64,000 nt of DNA from Pseudonocardia broussonetiae (lineage in GTDB: Bacteria > Actinomycetota > Actinomycetes > Mycobacteriales > Pseudonocardiaceae), in NCBI RefSeq assembly GCF_013155125.1, contig NZ_CP053564.1, positions 999,501-1,063,500 on the forward strand, written 5' to 3'. Position 1 is the stretch's first letter. Every line of letters begins with the position of its first letter. Made by a program: the position numbers and the translations under genes. The notes under the pieces were generated by a model. It made no database searches. It was given only the letters and a program-made list of their open reading frames with translations, and had not been told where the DNA came from. Positions 8,124-17,431 of this stretch are shown one piece after another.

Positions 8124-9290
8124 CTACAGCGCCGAGAGCCCGCGCCACTGGTCGTAGGACAGGGTCCAGTCCCAGATGTCGCCGTCGCGCGAGGCGAGCG
8201 GGACGTCGGTGCCGGTGACCTCGACCGGGTCGCCGTACAGCGCCGTGTCGTAGTAGGCCTGCGCGTCGGCCGTGGAGAGGTTGACGCACCCGTGGGTGAC
8301 GTTCGACGAGCCCTGCGCCGACGCCGACGCCGGGTTGGCGTGGATGAACTCCCCGTTGTTGCTGATCCGCACCGCCCACTTCTCGACGAGGTCGTAGCCG
8401 TAGCGCTCGCTCACCATCCGCTTGTCGGTGAACCGCTCGGAGACGACGTGGATGCCCGAGCGGGTGGTGCGGTCGGGGTCGCCGGACAGGCCGTAGCTCG
8501 CGGGGTAGTCGGCCACCTGCACGCCGTCGCGGATCACCAGCATGCGGTGGCTGTTCACGTCGGCCCGGACGATCTGCGCGCGCCCGATCCCGAAGGTGCT
8601 GGTGACGTCGGCGCGGCCGTAGGCGCCGTCGCCGTACGGGACGCCGTACAGGTCGGCCGTGACCGTGACGCGCGTGCCGGCCGGCCAGTACTCCGCGGGC
8701 CGCCAGTGCACGCGCGAGCCGCCGTTCTCGTCGGGCAGCCAGCCCCACGAGCCCTCCACCGGCACCGAGGTCTCGACCGAGAGCGCCCGCTCGACGGCCG
8801 CGCGGTCCTCGACGTGGGCGTCGAACTGGATCTCGATCGGGGCGGCGACGCCGACGGTGCGGTCGTCGCCGATGTTGAGCACGCCGCGCACGACGTCGGC
8901 CGGGGCCGCGGTGGTGAACGAGCCCGCGACGGGCAGCGGCGCGCCGTCGGCACCGGTCGCCGTGCCGGCCCAGGTGTAGGTGGTGTCGTAGGCGAGGTCG
9001 GCCGTGGTGCTCCACGAGCGGCCGTCGTCGGCCACCGCGCCCGCGACGGCCGTGCCGTCGGGACCGGTGAGGGTGACGCCGTCGAGGGTGCCGTCGGGGA
9101 CCGCGACGGTGGCGGGCTCCGCCGGGCTGACGTCCACGGCCCCCGCCACGGGCTGGAGCAGCACCGACGCCACCGGCAGGGACGACGGGGACGGGGCGTC
9201 CGGGCCGGCGGCCGTGGCCACCGTGGCGAGGCTCGCCACGCCCAGCACGCCCACCAGCAGTACCGCCACCACGAGCAGGATGCGCCGCAT
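8124..9290 (-). CDS. L,D-transpeptidase with Ig-like domain (LdtMt5/LprQ-like)
   Basis: A 388-residue exported enzyme. ATG 9290 is chosen because GGGAGG lies 8 bases upstream and a signal peptide starts there (MRRILLVVAVLLVGVLGVAS). There is no lipobox Cys. Residues about 45-125 and 130-240 look like Ig-like beta domains. The C-terminal YkuD domain has RSGIHVVSE, EFIHAN and the catalytic HGCVNLS motif with Cys335 and His333. Such enzymes make 3-3 peptidoglycan cross-links outside the membrane and are the targets of carbapenems in mycobacteria. The gene follows murB by 64 bases, as lprQ/ldtMt5 follows murB in M. tuberculosis. Confidence 0.93.
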   Translation of the reverse strand: MRRILLVVAVLLVGVLGVASLATVATAAGPDAPSPSSLPVASVLLQPVAGAVDVSPAEPATVAVPDGTLDGVTLTGPDGTAVAGAVADDGRSWSTTADLAYDTTYTWAGTATGADGAPLPVAGSFTTAAPADVVRGVLNIGDDRTVGVAAPIEIQFDAHVEDRAAVERALSVETSVPVEGSWGWLPDENGGSRVHWRPAEYWPAGTRVTVTADLYGVPYGDGAYGRADVTSTFGIGRAQIVRADVNSHRMLVIRDGVQVADYPASYGLSGDPDRTTRSGIHVVSERFTDKRMVSERYGYDLVEKWAVRISNNGEFIHANPASASAQGSSNVTHGCVNLSTADAQAYYDTALYGDPVEVTGTDVPLASRDGDIWDWTLSYDQWRGLSAL

Positions 9291-9354
9291 GCGTCCCCAC
9301 CTCCCCCGAGTCAGGACGTGCGGGGCCCGTTCGAGTTGCCCCGCGGGCGCGACG

Positions 9355-10386
<1,032 letters not shown>

Positions 10387-10401
10387 CGGTAGCCTCCGTG
10401 C

Positions 10402-10908
10402 ATGCCACGTCAGATCGACTACCGGTCGTCGTCACCGCACGGCGCCGACGACGTCGCCGCGGTGATGCTCGACGAGGAGTACCTGCGCGCCCGCCTGGTG
10501 CAGCTCGGCGGCCCGGGGGCGAAGGTCCTGGCGCACGAGGCGCACGACGGCGGCGGGCGGTACACGATCCGCCACGGCGTCGACGAGGCCGCGCTGCCCT
10601 CGATCGTCACCTCGCTCGTCAGCGGCAACCTCGTCATCCAGCGCACCGAGTCGCTGCGCCGCGAGGCGCCCGGCCGCTACCGGGGCGACGTCGACGTGCT
10701 GATCCCCGGCACGCCCGCGTCGGCCGCCGGCACGCTCGAGCTGCGCGACACCGGCTCGGGCAGCGAGCTGCTGGTGCGCGCCGACGTCACCGTCAAGGTG
10801 CCGTTCCTCGGCGGGAAGATCGAGGGCGTGATCGCCGACCAGGTGCAGCAGCTGCTGGCCGCGGAGACGGCGTTCACGCTCGAGTGGCTCGACGGGAAGC
10901 ACCGCTGA
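10402..10908 (+). CDS. DUF2505 family protein
   Basis: A 168-residue soluble protein. It opens MPRQIDYRSSSPHGADDVAAVMLDEEYLRARL and ends with GKIEGVIADQVQQLLAAE, a pattern of the DUF2505 family, which has an SRPBCC-like fold with a hydrophobic cavity. The ligand is unknown. The family member Rv0481c is divergent from murB in M. tuberculosis, just as here. Two bases separate its stop from the purU start, so it is probably co-transcribed with purU. Confidence 0.85.
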   Translation: MPRQIDYRSSSPHGADDVAAVMLDEEYLRARLVQLGGPGAKVLAHEAHDGGGRYTIRHGVDEAALPSIVTSLVSGNLVIQRTESLRREAPGRYRGDVDVLIPGTPASAAGTLELRDTGSGSELLVRADVTVKVPFLGGKIEGVIADQVQQLLAAETAFTLEWLDGKHR

Positions 10909-10910
10909 CG

Positions 10911-11804
10911 GTGGAGCCGAGCACGGAGCACCGCTACGTCATCACGCTGAGCTGCCCCGACACCACGGGCATCGTCGCCCGGATCTCCACGTTCCTGGCC
11001 GACGCCGGCGGGTGGATCGTCGAGGCGGGCTACCACTCCGACCCGAGCACCGGCTGGTTCTTCACCCGCCAGGTCGTGCGCGCCGACTCCCTGCCCTTCG
11101 ACGCCGCCGAGCTGCGCGAGCGCTTCGCCGGGGTGGCGGCCGAGATCGGCCCGCAGGCGCAGTGGACGGTCACCGACACGGCCGAGCCCAAGCGAGCCGT
11201 GGTGCTGGTCAGCAGGGAGACGCACTGCCTGCACGACCTGCTCGGCCGCGCGTCGAGCGGCGAGCTGCCCGTGCGCCTGGAGGCCGTCGTGGGCAACCAC
11301 GAGGTCCTCGGCGACATCGTGCGCGCGCACGGCGTGCCGTTCCACCACGTGCCGTTCCCGGTGGCGGGCGACCCGCGCCGCGAGGCGGGCAAGGTCGAGT
11401 CGTTCGAGCGGGTGCGGCAGATCGTCGACGCCCACGAGCCCGACGCCGTCGTGCTGGCGCGGTTCATGCAGGTCCTGCCCGCGCACCTGTGCGAGCGGTG
11501 GGCCGGGCGCGCGCTCAACATCCACCACAGCTTCCTGCCCTCGTTCGTCGGCGCGAAGCCCTACCACCAGGCCTACGCGCGGGGCGTCAAGCTGATCGGG
11601 GCCACCTGCCACTACGTCACGGCCGACCTCGACGCTGGCCCGATCGTGGAGCAGGACGTCATCCGGGTCGACCACGGCGACACCGCGGCCGACATGGTGC
11701 GTCGCGGCCGCGACATCGAGCGCCTCGTGCTCTCCCGCGGGCTGCGCTGGCACCTGGAGGACCGGGTGCTGGTGCACGGCAACAAGACCGTGGTGTTCCG
11801 CTAG
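10911..11804 (+). CDS. purU: Formyltetrahydrofolate deformylase PurU
   Basis: A 297-residue enzyme that releases formate from 10-formyl-THF and so balances one-carbon pools and supplies formate for purine synthesis. An N-terminal ACT domain (YVITLSCPDTTGIVARIS) is followed by a formyltransferase-fold domain with LLGRA, the catalytic Asn and His in ALNIHHSFLPSF, and GATCHYVTADLDAGPI with the catalytic Asp. GTG 10911 gives the usual family length. It lies 2 bases after the DUF2505 gene. Confidence 0.95.
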   Translation: MEPSTEHRYVITLSCPDTTGIVARISTFLADAGGWIVEAGYHSDPSTGWFFTRQVVRADSLPFDAAELRERFAGVAAEIGPQAQWTVTDTAEPKRAVVLVSRETHCLHDLLGRASSGELPVRLEAVVGNHEVLGDIVRAHGVPFHHVPFPVAGDPRREAGKVESFERVRQIVDAHEPDAVVLARFMQVLPAHLCERWAGRALNIHHSFLPSFVGAKPYHQAYARGVKLIGATCHYVTADLDAGPIVEQDVIRVDHGDTAADMVRRGRDIERLVLSRGLRWHLEDRVLVHGNKTVVFR

Positions 11805-11813
11805 CAGCGCCGC

Positions 11814-12263
11814 TCAGGACGGCGCGTACGCCGCCCACTGCGGCATCTCGGCGTCGTGCAGCGACGCCTCGAGGCGGTCGAGGTACCAGCGCCAGCCGGC
11901 GGCGATGTCGGCCCCGTCCATGCCCTCGAGCACCGCCTGGGTGAACACCAGCACCGCGCCCTCGCCGGCCGGCTCGATGTCGACGGCCACCCGCCAGGAG
12001 CGGGTCGCGTCCTCCGGGATGTCGACGACGAGCCGGCGCGGGGCGTCGCACTCGTGGATCGTGACCGTGACCGGCTGCGCCACCTCGCCGCCCGCGTCGA
12101 CCTCGCCGGTGACGGTGAACTCGACGGTGCCGCCGACCCGCCCGCGCCCGGTGTAGGTGCCGAACCAGCGGCCCAGGCGCTCGGAGTCGGTCACGGCCGA
12201 CCACACGTCGTCGACGGGGTCCGGGAACTCCTTGCGCAGGACGATCTCACGCGGTGCGCTCAT
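11814..12263 (-). CDS. SRPBCC/AHSA1-family protein
   Basis: A 149-residue protein of the AHA1/START-like superfamily: the opening EIVLRKEFPDPVDDVWSAVTDSERLGRWFG is the family pattern (V.. W.. LT..E. l..W), and the C-terminus carries the long helix GWRWYLDRLEASL. It starts inside the ArsR gene (17-bp overlap), so the two form one operon. Such ArsR-AHSA1 pairs are common; the SRPBCC partner probably binds a hydrophobic ligand or acts on a client protein. The ligand is unknown. Confidence 0.85.
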   Translation of the reverse strand: MSAPREIVLRKEFPDPVDDVWSAVTDSERLGRWFGTYTGRGRVGGTVEFTVTGEVDAGGEVAQPVTVTIHECDAPRRLVVDIPEDATRSWRVAVDIEPAGEGAVLVFTQAVLEGMDGADIAAGWRWYLDRLEASLHDAEMPQWAAYAPS

Positions 12264-12630
12264 CGGCGTCTCCTCCTCCTGCGGCGCGGCGCTGCCGCCG
12301 GCCGCGGTGCATCTCGGTGTCCAAGGCGTCCAGGCGCCCGGCGGGGCCCGCCGCGGCGCGCAGCGGGCGGAACCCGTCGAGCCAGCGGTCCAGCTCGGCG
12401 AGCGGGGCGCGGTCGAGCACGTACACGCGGTGCTGGCCCGCCACCCGCGAGGTGACGAGGCCGGCCTCCCGCAGCACGCGCAGGTGCCGGCTGACGGCCG
12501 GCCGCGAGACCGGGAACCGCTCCGCGATCGCGCCCGCCGTGCTCTCCCCCGCGCCCAGGAGCTCGACGATCTGCCGGCGGACCGGGTCGGCGAGCGCGGC
12601 GAGGACGAGCACGGGATATGTGTAACACAT
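12247..12630 (-). CDS. ArsR-family transcriptional regulator
   Basis: A 127-residue winged-helix repressor. Signature segments are LADPVRRQIVELL, the recognition helix RPAVSRHLRVLREAGLV and the wing TSRVAGQHRVYVLD. No Cys cluster for metal sensing is visible apart from Cys2, so it is probably not a metal sensor. The ATG at 12630 lies inside a palindrome (12618-12630), suggesting autoregulation. Its C-terminal basic tail overlaps the AHSA1-like gene. Confidence 0.88.
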   Translation of the reverse strand: MCYTYPVLVLAALADPVRRQIVELLGAGESTAGAIAERFPVSRPAVSRHLRVLREAGLVTSRVAGQHRVYVLDRAPLAELDRWLDGFRPLRAAAGPAGRLDALDTEMHRGRRQRRAAGGGDADERTA

Positions 12631-12637
12631 CAGTTAC
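12618..12637. promoter_or_regulatory. Candidate ArsR operator over the arsR start codon
   Basis: Two overlapping inverted repeats: ATGTGT-A-ACACAT at 12618-12630 and GTAAC-N6-GTTAC at 12622-12637. The first contains the regulator's start codon on the minus strand. Position and symmetry suit autorepression by the ArsR protein. Confidence 0.5.
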
Positions 12638-12650
12638 GCATCGGGCAACG

Positions 12651-12686
12651 GAGAGGCCCGCCCCCGGGAGCGGGGACGGGCCTCTC
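12651..12686 (-). terminator. Hairpin terminator downstream of lon
   Basis: Arms GAGAGGCCCG (12651-12660) and CGGGCCTCTC (12677-12686), 10 bp and perfect, with a GC-rich loop. It lies 41 bases past the lon stop. Confidence 0.75.
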
Positions 12687-12697
12687 GTGCGTGCGGT

Positions 12698-12739
12698 GAT
12701 CAGGCCGCCGCGATCAGGCCGCCGCGATCAGGCCGCCGC
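12698..12739. repeat. 14-bp tandem repeat covering the end of lon
   Basis: Three identical copies of gatcaggccgccgc at 12698-12711, 12712-12725 and 12726-12739. The copy next to the gene holds the last codons and the TGA of lon (12728-12730), so the gene's terminal codons have been copied twice downstream. Confidence 0.9.
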
Positions 12740-15070
12740 GGTCACCTCGGCCGGCTCCAGGGCCAGCTCCAGGACCTCGGCGACGTCGGCCACCGGGTGG
12801 ATCCGCAGCTCACCGCGGATGCCCTCGGGCAGGTCGTCCAGGTCGGGCTCGTTGCGCTTGGGGATGATCACGTCGGTCAGTCCGGCCCGGTGCGCGGCCA
12901 GCAGCTTCTGCTTGACCCCGCCGATCGGGAGGACCTTGCCCTGCAGCGTGACCTCACCGGTCATGCCCACCGACGCCTTCACCGGCCGCCCGCTCGCGAG
13001 CGAGGCCAGCGCCGTCGTCATCGTGACGCCCGCGCTCGGGCCGTCCTTGGGGACCGCGCCCGCCGGCACGTGGACGTGCAGCTTGCGCGACGCCAGGTCA
13101 CCGGCCAGGCCCTTGGACCGCAGGTAGCTCAGCGCGATCGACACCGACTCCTTCATGACGTCACCGAGCTGTCCGGTGAGCGTCAGGCCGGGGTCGCCGT
13201 CCATGGCCGTGGCCTCGATGAACAGGACGTCGCCACCGGCGCCGGTGACGGCCAGCCCCGTCGCGACGCCGGGCACCGAGGTGCGCTCCGCCGACTCGGG
13301 GGTGAACTTCGGCCGTCCGAGGAACGTGACGAGCGCGTCGGCGTCGATGTGCACCGGCCGCTCGACCGACTCGCCGGGCGCAGCGTCAGCGGAGCCCGCA
13401 TCGGACCGGTCCAGCCGCACGGCCACCTTGCGCAGCGCCTTGGCGAGGCCCCGCTCCAGCTGCCGCACGCCCGCCTCGCGGGTGTACTCCGCGGCGATCA
13501 TCGACAGCGCGACGTCGGTGAACTCGACGTCGGAGGCGTCCAGGCCGGCCTTCTCGATCTGCCGGGGCAGCAGGTGGTCGCGCGCGATGGCGACCTTCTC
13601 CGCCTCGGTGTAGCCGTCCAGCGTCACGACCTCCATGCGGTCGAGCAGCGGGCCGGGGATCGTGTCGAAGCCGTTGGCGGTGGCCAGGAACAGCACGTCG
13701 GACAGGTCGAGGTCGACCTCGAGGTAGTGGTCCCGGAACGTGTGGTTCTGCGCCGGGTCGAGCACCTCGAGCAGCGCGGCCGTCGGGTCGCCCCGGAAGT
13801 CGCTGCCGACCTTGTCGATCTCGTCGAGCAGCACGACGGGGTTCATCGTGCCGGCCTCGCGGATCGCGCGGACGATCCGGCCGGGCAGCGCGCCGACGTA
13901 GGTGCGGCGGTGTCCCCGGATCTCGGCCTCGTCGCGGACGCCGCCCAGCGCCACGCGGACGAACTTGCGGCCGAGCGCGTGCGCGACCGACTCGCCGAGC
14001 GAGGTCTTGCCGACGCCGGGCGGGCCGACGAGCGAGAGCACCGCGCCGGAGCCGCGGCCGCCGACCTTCTCCATGCCCTTGCGGTCACGACGCGCGCGCA
14101 CGGCCAGGAACTCGATCAGCCGCTCCTTGACGTCGTCGAGGCCGGCGTGGTCGGCGTCCAGGATGGCCCGGGCCGCCTTCAGGTCCGTGTTGTCGGTCGT
14201 GGACTCCGTCCACGGGATGTCGAGGACGGTGTCGAGCCACGTGCGGATCCAGCCCGACTCCGGGCTCTGGTCCGACGCGCGCTCCAGCTTGCCGACCTCG
14301 GTCAGCGCGGCGGTGCGGACGTGCTCGGGCAGGTCGGCGGCCTCCACGCGGGCGCGGTAGTCGTCCGAGCCGTCCGGCTCGCCCTCGCCGAGCTCCTTGC
14401 GGATCGCGGCCAGCTGCTGGCGCAGCAGGAACTCGCGCTGGGTCTTCTCCATGCCCTCGCGGACGTCGTGCGAGATCTTCTCGGAGACCTCCTGCTCGGC
14501 GACGTGCGCGCGCGTCCACTCGACGAGCAGCTCGAGCCGCTTGACCACGTCGGTCTCGGCGAGCAGCTGGGCCTTGTGCTCCAGGTCGAGGTAGGAGGCC
14601 CACCCCGCGGTGTCGGCGAGCTGGCCGGGGTCGGTGATCTGCTGCACCGAGTCGATCACCTGCCAGGCGCCCCGCTGCTGCAGGATGCCGACGACCAGCG
14701 CCTTGTACTCCTTCGCCAGCTCCGTCGCGTGCCCGGTGACGGGCCCGTCCTCGACGGGGGTGGCCTCCACCCAGAGGGCGGCGCCGGGGCCGGTCACGCC
14801 GGACCCGATCTGCGCGCGGCCCTCGCCGCGCACCACGGCCGCGCGCTCCCCGCTGGGGAGCCTGCCGACCTGCTCGAGGACGGCGATCGTGCCCACGGCG
14901 GCGTACCTGCCGTCGAGGCGGGGGACGACCAGGACCTTGCGGTCGACGCTCTGCGCTGCGTCGACCGCCGCCTGGACCTCGGAGTCATCGAGTCGAACGG
15001 GAACCACCATGCCGGGCAGCACCACCGAGTCGGCGAGCGGAAGCACCGGCAGCTTCAGCGTCTCTGTCAT
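12728..15070 (-). CDS. lon: ATP-dependent protease Lon
   Basis: A 780-residue LonA protease: N-terminal LON substrate-binding domain ([19 protein letters not shown]), AAA+ domain with Walker [10 protein letters not shown] and Walker [11 protein letters not shown], and a C-terminal serine-lysine protease domain with Ser679 in KDGPSAG and Lys722 in GGVKQK, the same numbers as E. coli Lon. It degrades misfolded and regulatory proteins in the cytosol. ATG 15070 is preferred over the upstream ATG 15100, because the family begins near LKLPVLPL. An inverted repeat lies just upstream. A terminator and a triplicated 3' end follow. Confidence 0.97.
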   Translation of the reverse strand: MTETLKLPVLPLADSVVLPGMVVPVRLDDSEVQAAVDAAQSVDRKVLVVPRLDGRYAAVGTIAVLEQVGRLPSGERAAVVRGEGRAQIGSGVTGPGAALWVEATPVEDGPVTGHATELAKEYKALVVGILQQRGAWQVIDSVQQITDPGQLADTAGWASYLDLEHKAQLLAETDVVKRLELLVEWTRAHVAEQEVSEKISHDVREGMEKTQREFLLRQQLAAIRKELGEGEPDGSDDYRARVEAADLPEHVRTAALTEVGKLERASDQSPESGWIRTWLDTVLDIPWTESTTDNTDLKAARAILDADHAGLDDVKERLIEFLAVRARRDRKGMEKVGGRGSGAVLSLVGPPGVGKTSLGESVAHALGRKFVRVALGGVRDEAEIRGHRRTYVGALPGRIVRAIREAGTMNPVVLLDEIDKVGSDFRGDPTAALLEVLDPAQNHTFRDHYLEVDLDLSDVLFLATANGFDTIPGPLLDRMEVVTLDGYTEAEKVAIARDHLLPRQIEKAGLDASDVEFTDVALSMIAAEYTREAGVRQLERGLAKALRKVAVRLDRSDAGSADAAPGESVERPVHIDADALVTFLGRPKFTPESAERTSVPGVATGLAVTGAGGDVLFIEATAMDGDPGLTLTGQLGDVMKESVSIALSYLRSKGLAGDLASRKLHVHVPAGAVPKDGPSAGVTMTTALASLASGRPVKASVGMTGEVTLQGKVLPIGGVKQKLLAAHRAGLTDVIIPKRNEPDLDDLPEGIRGELRIHPVADVAEVLELALEPAEVTAAA

Positions 15071-15092
15071 GCCCGGTCCAACAGTTACAGCG

Positions 15093-15114
15093 TTGAACAT
15101 GTTCCAGCGTTCAA
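15093..15114. promoter_or_regulatory. Inverted repeat upstream of lon
   Basis: TTGAAC (15093-15098) and GTTCAA (15109-15114) are separated by 10 bases, and an inner palindrome GAACATGTTC lies at 15095-15104. About 25 bases further out is an imperfect everted repeat (ACTCAGG-N2-CCTTGAG, 15136-15151). The arms recall heat-shock HAIR half-sites, but order and spacing do not match the HspR consensus. Regulatory role inferred. Confidence 0.4.
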
Positions 15115-15160
15115 GGAAGTACGCTGTGGGCGAACTCAGGAACCTTGAGCGGACCCGGCT

Positions 15161-15709
15161 CTACCTGCCGAGACCCTCGACGACCTCGACGCCGGGCAGG
15201 CGGGCGGCCAGCTCCCCGGGCAGGGCGAGCTTGGAGTGCCGCACCCCCGACCCGATGACGACGGCGGGCGCGGCCGCCACCGCCGCGTCGACGAGCACGG
15301 GCCAGTCGGCGGGCAGCCCGACCGGGGTGATGCCGCCGTACTCCATGCCGGTGATCGCCACGGCGTCGTCCATCGGGGCGAAGGAGGCCTTGCGGGCGTC
15401 GAGGCGGCGGCGGACCAGCCCGTTGACGTCGGCGCGGGTGGTGGCCAGCACCAGGCAGGCGGCGTAGCGGACGGCCTCCCCGCGCCGCCCGGCCACGACG
15501 ACGCAGTTGGCGGAGCCGTCGAGCGGCGAGCCGTAGGCCGCGCAGAACTCCGCCGTGTCGGCGAGCGTCGGGTCGATCTCCGCGACGCCGACGAGGGCGG
15601 CGTCGGCGGGGTCGAGCTCCTTGAGCGCGCGGGCGACCGGCTCGGCGAGCAGGTCGGGGCGGTCGAGCGCCGGCACCGCGTGGAGGGTGCCGAGGACGGG
15701 CCAGGTCAC
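15161..15709 (-). CDS. YbaK/EbsC-family aminoacyl-tRNA deacylase-like protein
   Basis: A 182-residue protein starting at GTG 15709, which overlaps the DUF2516 stop (GTGA). Family features are the central SANCVVVAGRRGEAVRYAACLVLATTRADVNGLVRR block (given here in parts), the Lys in DARKASFA, and GMEYGGITPVGLP followed by GSGVRHSKL. Family members hydrolyse mischarged tRNAs such as Cys-tRNA(Pro) or Ala-tRNA(Pro). The N-terminal 40 residues are extra relative to short YbaK proteins. Substrate not determined. Confidence 0.85.
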   Translation of the reverse strand: MTWPVLGTLHAVPALDRPDLLAEPVARALKELDPADAALVGVAEIDPTLADTAEFCAAYGSPLDGSANCVVVAGRRGEAVRYAACLVLATTRADVNGLVRRRLDARKASFAPMDDAVAITGMEYGGITPVGLPADWPVLVDAAVAAAPAVVIGSGVRHSKLALPGELAARLPGVEVVEGLGR

Positions 15710-16029
15710 CAGTGCGGTCCGCCGCCCTGCACGCCGACGATGGCCGGACGGACGTCGACGATGTAGACCAGCGACGCCACCAGCGCGGCCAGCCAGAACA
15801 GCGACCCGCTGCTGCCGAGCCCGCCGTAGAAGACGACGAGGATCAGGACGCTGGCGCCCGTGATGCCGAGCCACGCGGGCTTGGTGAGCTTGTCGGCCGC
15901 GGTGAACGCGTCGGCCCGCTGCATCAGCGCGTGCACGAAGGCGAAGCCGCCGACGGGGATCGCGAGCAGCCCGATGCCCCACAGGATGTAGTTATCCAGG
16001 ACATCGAGGAACTCGTACACGCCCGCCAA
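15706..16029 (-). CDS. DUF2516 membrane protein
   Basis: A 107-residue protein with three hydrophobic segments (about 14-34, 52-72, 76-94). The run ILWGIGLLAIPVGGFAFVHA followed by QRADAFTAADKLTKPAWL is the DUF2516 pattern. Function unknown. It lies 78 bases after hbhA on the same strand and overlaps the ybaK-like gene by 4 bases. In M. tuberculosis the DUF2516 gene Rv0476 also follows hbhA. Confidence 0.85.
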   Translation of the reverse strand: MAGVYEFLDVLDNYILWGIGLLAIPVGGFAFVHALMQRADAFTAADKLTKPAWLGITGASVLILVVFYGGLGSSGSLFWLAALVASLVYIVDVRPAIVGVQGGGPHW

Positions 16030-16107
16030 TGTACCCGGACGACGGGGACAGCACAGCGCCCCCGGGGCGCGGGAGGCTCCGGGGGCGCTGGGCGGACGTG
16101 CTGCGGA

Positions 16108-16839
16108 TCAGCTGGAGGCCGAGCCGTTGGTGCTGCGGCGGGTGGCCGGCTTGGTGGTGGCCTTGGGGGTGGTGGTCTTCGGCGCCGTGCGGTTGGCGGC
16201 CTTGCGGGTCGTCGAACGCGTGGCGGCGGCGACCTCGTCACCGGTCTCGTGGATCGCGGCGGCGGCGTCGTCACCGGCGTCGCTGACCGCGTCGGAGGCG
16301 TCCTTCGCGGCGTCGGCGACGGTCTCCGCGGTCTCGGCGGCGAACTCCTGCGTGGCGCGGGCGGCCTTCTCACCGGTGGAGCGCGTCTGGCGGGTGACGG
16401 TCGACAGCGCCTTCTCGGCGACGTCGTGCGCGTCGTCCACCAGCACGTCGACGCGGGCGTCGAGCTTGTCGGTGTAGGTCTCGATCGTCGAGATCGCGTT
16501 CTTCACCTGCGGCTGCTTGCGGATGCGGCCCCAGGTCTTCTCGCCGCGCTCGGCGAAGCCGGTGTAGCGCTCCTCGGCGTCGGCGCGGAGCTCGGCGACG
16601 AGGCGGCGCAGGCCCTCGGGCGAGAGGCGCTGGGGCAGCTCGGCGGCGCGGTTGGCCGCCTCCTCGGCGCGGGTCCGGGCGTCGACGACGGCCTTGGTGA
16701 CGGTCGTGTAGGCGTAGTCGCCGGCACCGAGAACGGCCAGCAGCGGGGTGCGAGCGACCTCGGCGCGCTGGGACACGTTCTGCGCGGCCTGGGCGCGGGC
16801 CTTGCGGACGTCGGTGGAAGTGGGCAGCTGGACAGCCAT
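16108..16839 (-). CDS. hbhA: HbhA-like heparin-binding hemagglutinin homologue
   Basis: A 243-residue protein; ATG 16839 has AAGGAG upstream. The N-terminal two-thirds is an alanine-rich coiled coil with the HbhA pattern (LLAVLGAGDYAYTTV, then RAEEAANRAAELPQ and RLRADAEERYTGFAERG-like heptads). In mycobacteria HbhA is a surface adhesin that binds heparan sulphate through a Lys/Ala-rich C-terminus. Here the tail (about 205-243) is instead rich in Thr, Ala, Pro and Arg (RKAANRTAPKTTTPKA...), still basic but without the KKAAPAK repeats. Adhesin function is therefore uncertain; a cell-envelope or lipid-body structural role is possible. Follows the XRE gene by 5 bases. Confidence 0.8.
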   Translation of the reverse strand: MAVQLPTSTDVRKARAQAAQNVSQRAEVARTPLLAVLGAGDYAYTTVTKAVVDARTRAEEAANRAAELPQRLSPEGLRRLVAELRADAEERYTGFAERGEKTWGRIRKQPQVKNAISTIETYTDKLDARVDVLVDDAHDVAEKALSTVTRQTRSTGEKAARATQEFAAETAETVADAAKDASDAVSDAGDDAAAAIHETGDEVAAATRSTTRKAANRTAPKTTTPKATTKPATRRSTNGSASS

Positions 16840-16844
16840 GATGG

Positions 16845-17306
16845 TCACTCCTTGTCTGTGGGTCGGGGGTCGACGGCGGCGTCGTTCTCCCGGCGGAACG
16901 TGGCGTAGATGTCGAGGAGCACCTGCTTCTGGCGCTCCGTCAGGGTCGGATCGGCGAGCACGGCGTCGGTGACGACGCTCGCCGGGCGTTCGTCGAGGAT
17001 CCCGGCTCTCACGTAGAGCGCCTCCGCGGAGATGCGGAGACCCTTCGCGATCTGCTGGAGGATCTCGGCCGACGGCTTGCGCAGGCCCCGCTCGATCTGG
17101 CTGAGGTAGGGGTTGCTGACTCCGGCCGTCCGCGCGAGCTGTCGGAGCGAGACATCGGCCAGCTCGCGCTGACTGCGGATGTACGACCCGATCCCCTCGA
17201 CGGTCTGACCGACGGCGTGACCGGCGTGCTCGACCGCGTGGCCGACCTGCTCGACGACCTGGCCCACCCGCTCGGCGGACCGGTCCTGCTTGTCGTCTCT
17301 GCTCAT
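16845..17306 (-). CDS. XRE-family HTH regulator (Rv0474-like)
   Basis: A 153-residue regulator. ATG 17306 is chosen because GGAGG lies 8 bases upstream; GTG 17315 is an alternative. An N-terminal extension rich in Val/Gly/His (VGQVVEQVGHAVEHAGHAVG) precedes a Cro/C1 HTH (SLRQLARTAGVSNPYLSQIERG, given here as the motif region about 52-75), then KPSAEILQQIAKGL and a C-terminal segment DPTLTERQKQVLLDIYATF. M. tuberculosis has the equivalent gene Rv0474 directly before hbhA, as here. A palindrome 55 bases upstream is a candidate self-binding site. Confidence 0.87.
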   Translation of the reverse strand: MSRDDKQDRSAERVGQVVEQVGHAVEHAGHAVGQTVEGIGSYIRSQRELADVSLRQLARTAGVSNPYLSQIERGLRKPSAEILQQIAKGLRISAEALYVRAGILDERPASVVTDAVLADPTLTERQKQVLLDIYATFRRENDAAVDPRPTDKE

Positions 17307-17360
17307 CCCGTTCACCTCCGTCCCTGTCGAGAGCGACGCTACCCGCCAGTGCTAGCTGTT

Positions 17361-17377
17361 GCAAGCACAGTGCTTGC
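17361..17377. promoter_or_regulatory. 17-bp palindrome between XRE regulator and crcB
   Basis: GCAAGCAC-A-GTGCTTGC, symmetric except for the central base, lies almost midway between the divergent starts at 17306 and 17432. A second GTGCT half-site is at 17349-17353. Likely operator for the XRE protein; inference from position and symmetry only. Confidence 0.55.
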
Positions 17378-17431
17378 GCAGGTGGCGTGGCCCTCACCAC
17401 ACCGGCGACGGCACGCGCGTACGTTCCCCGC

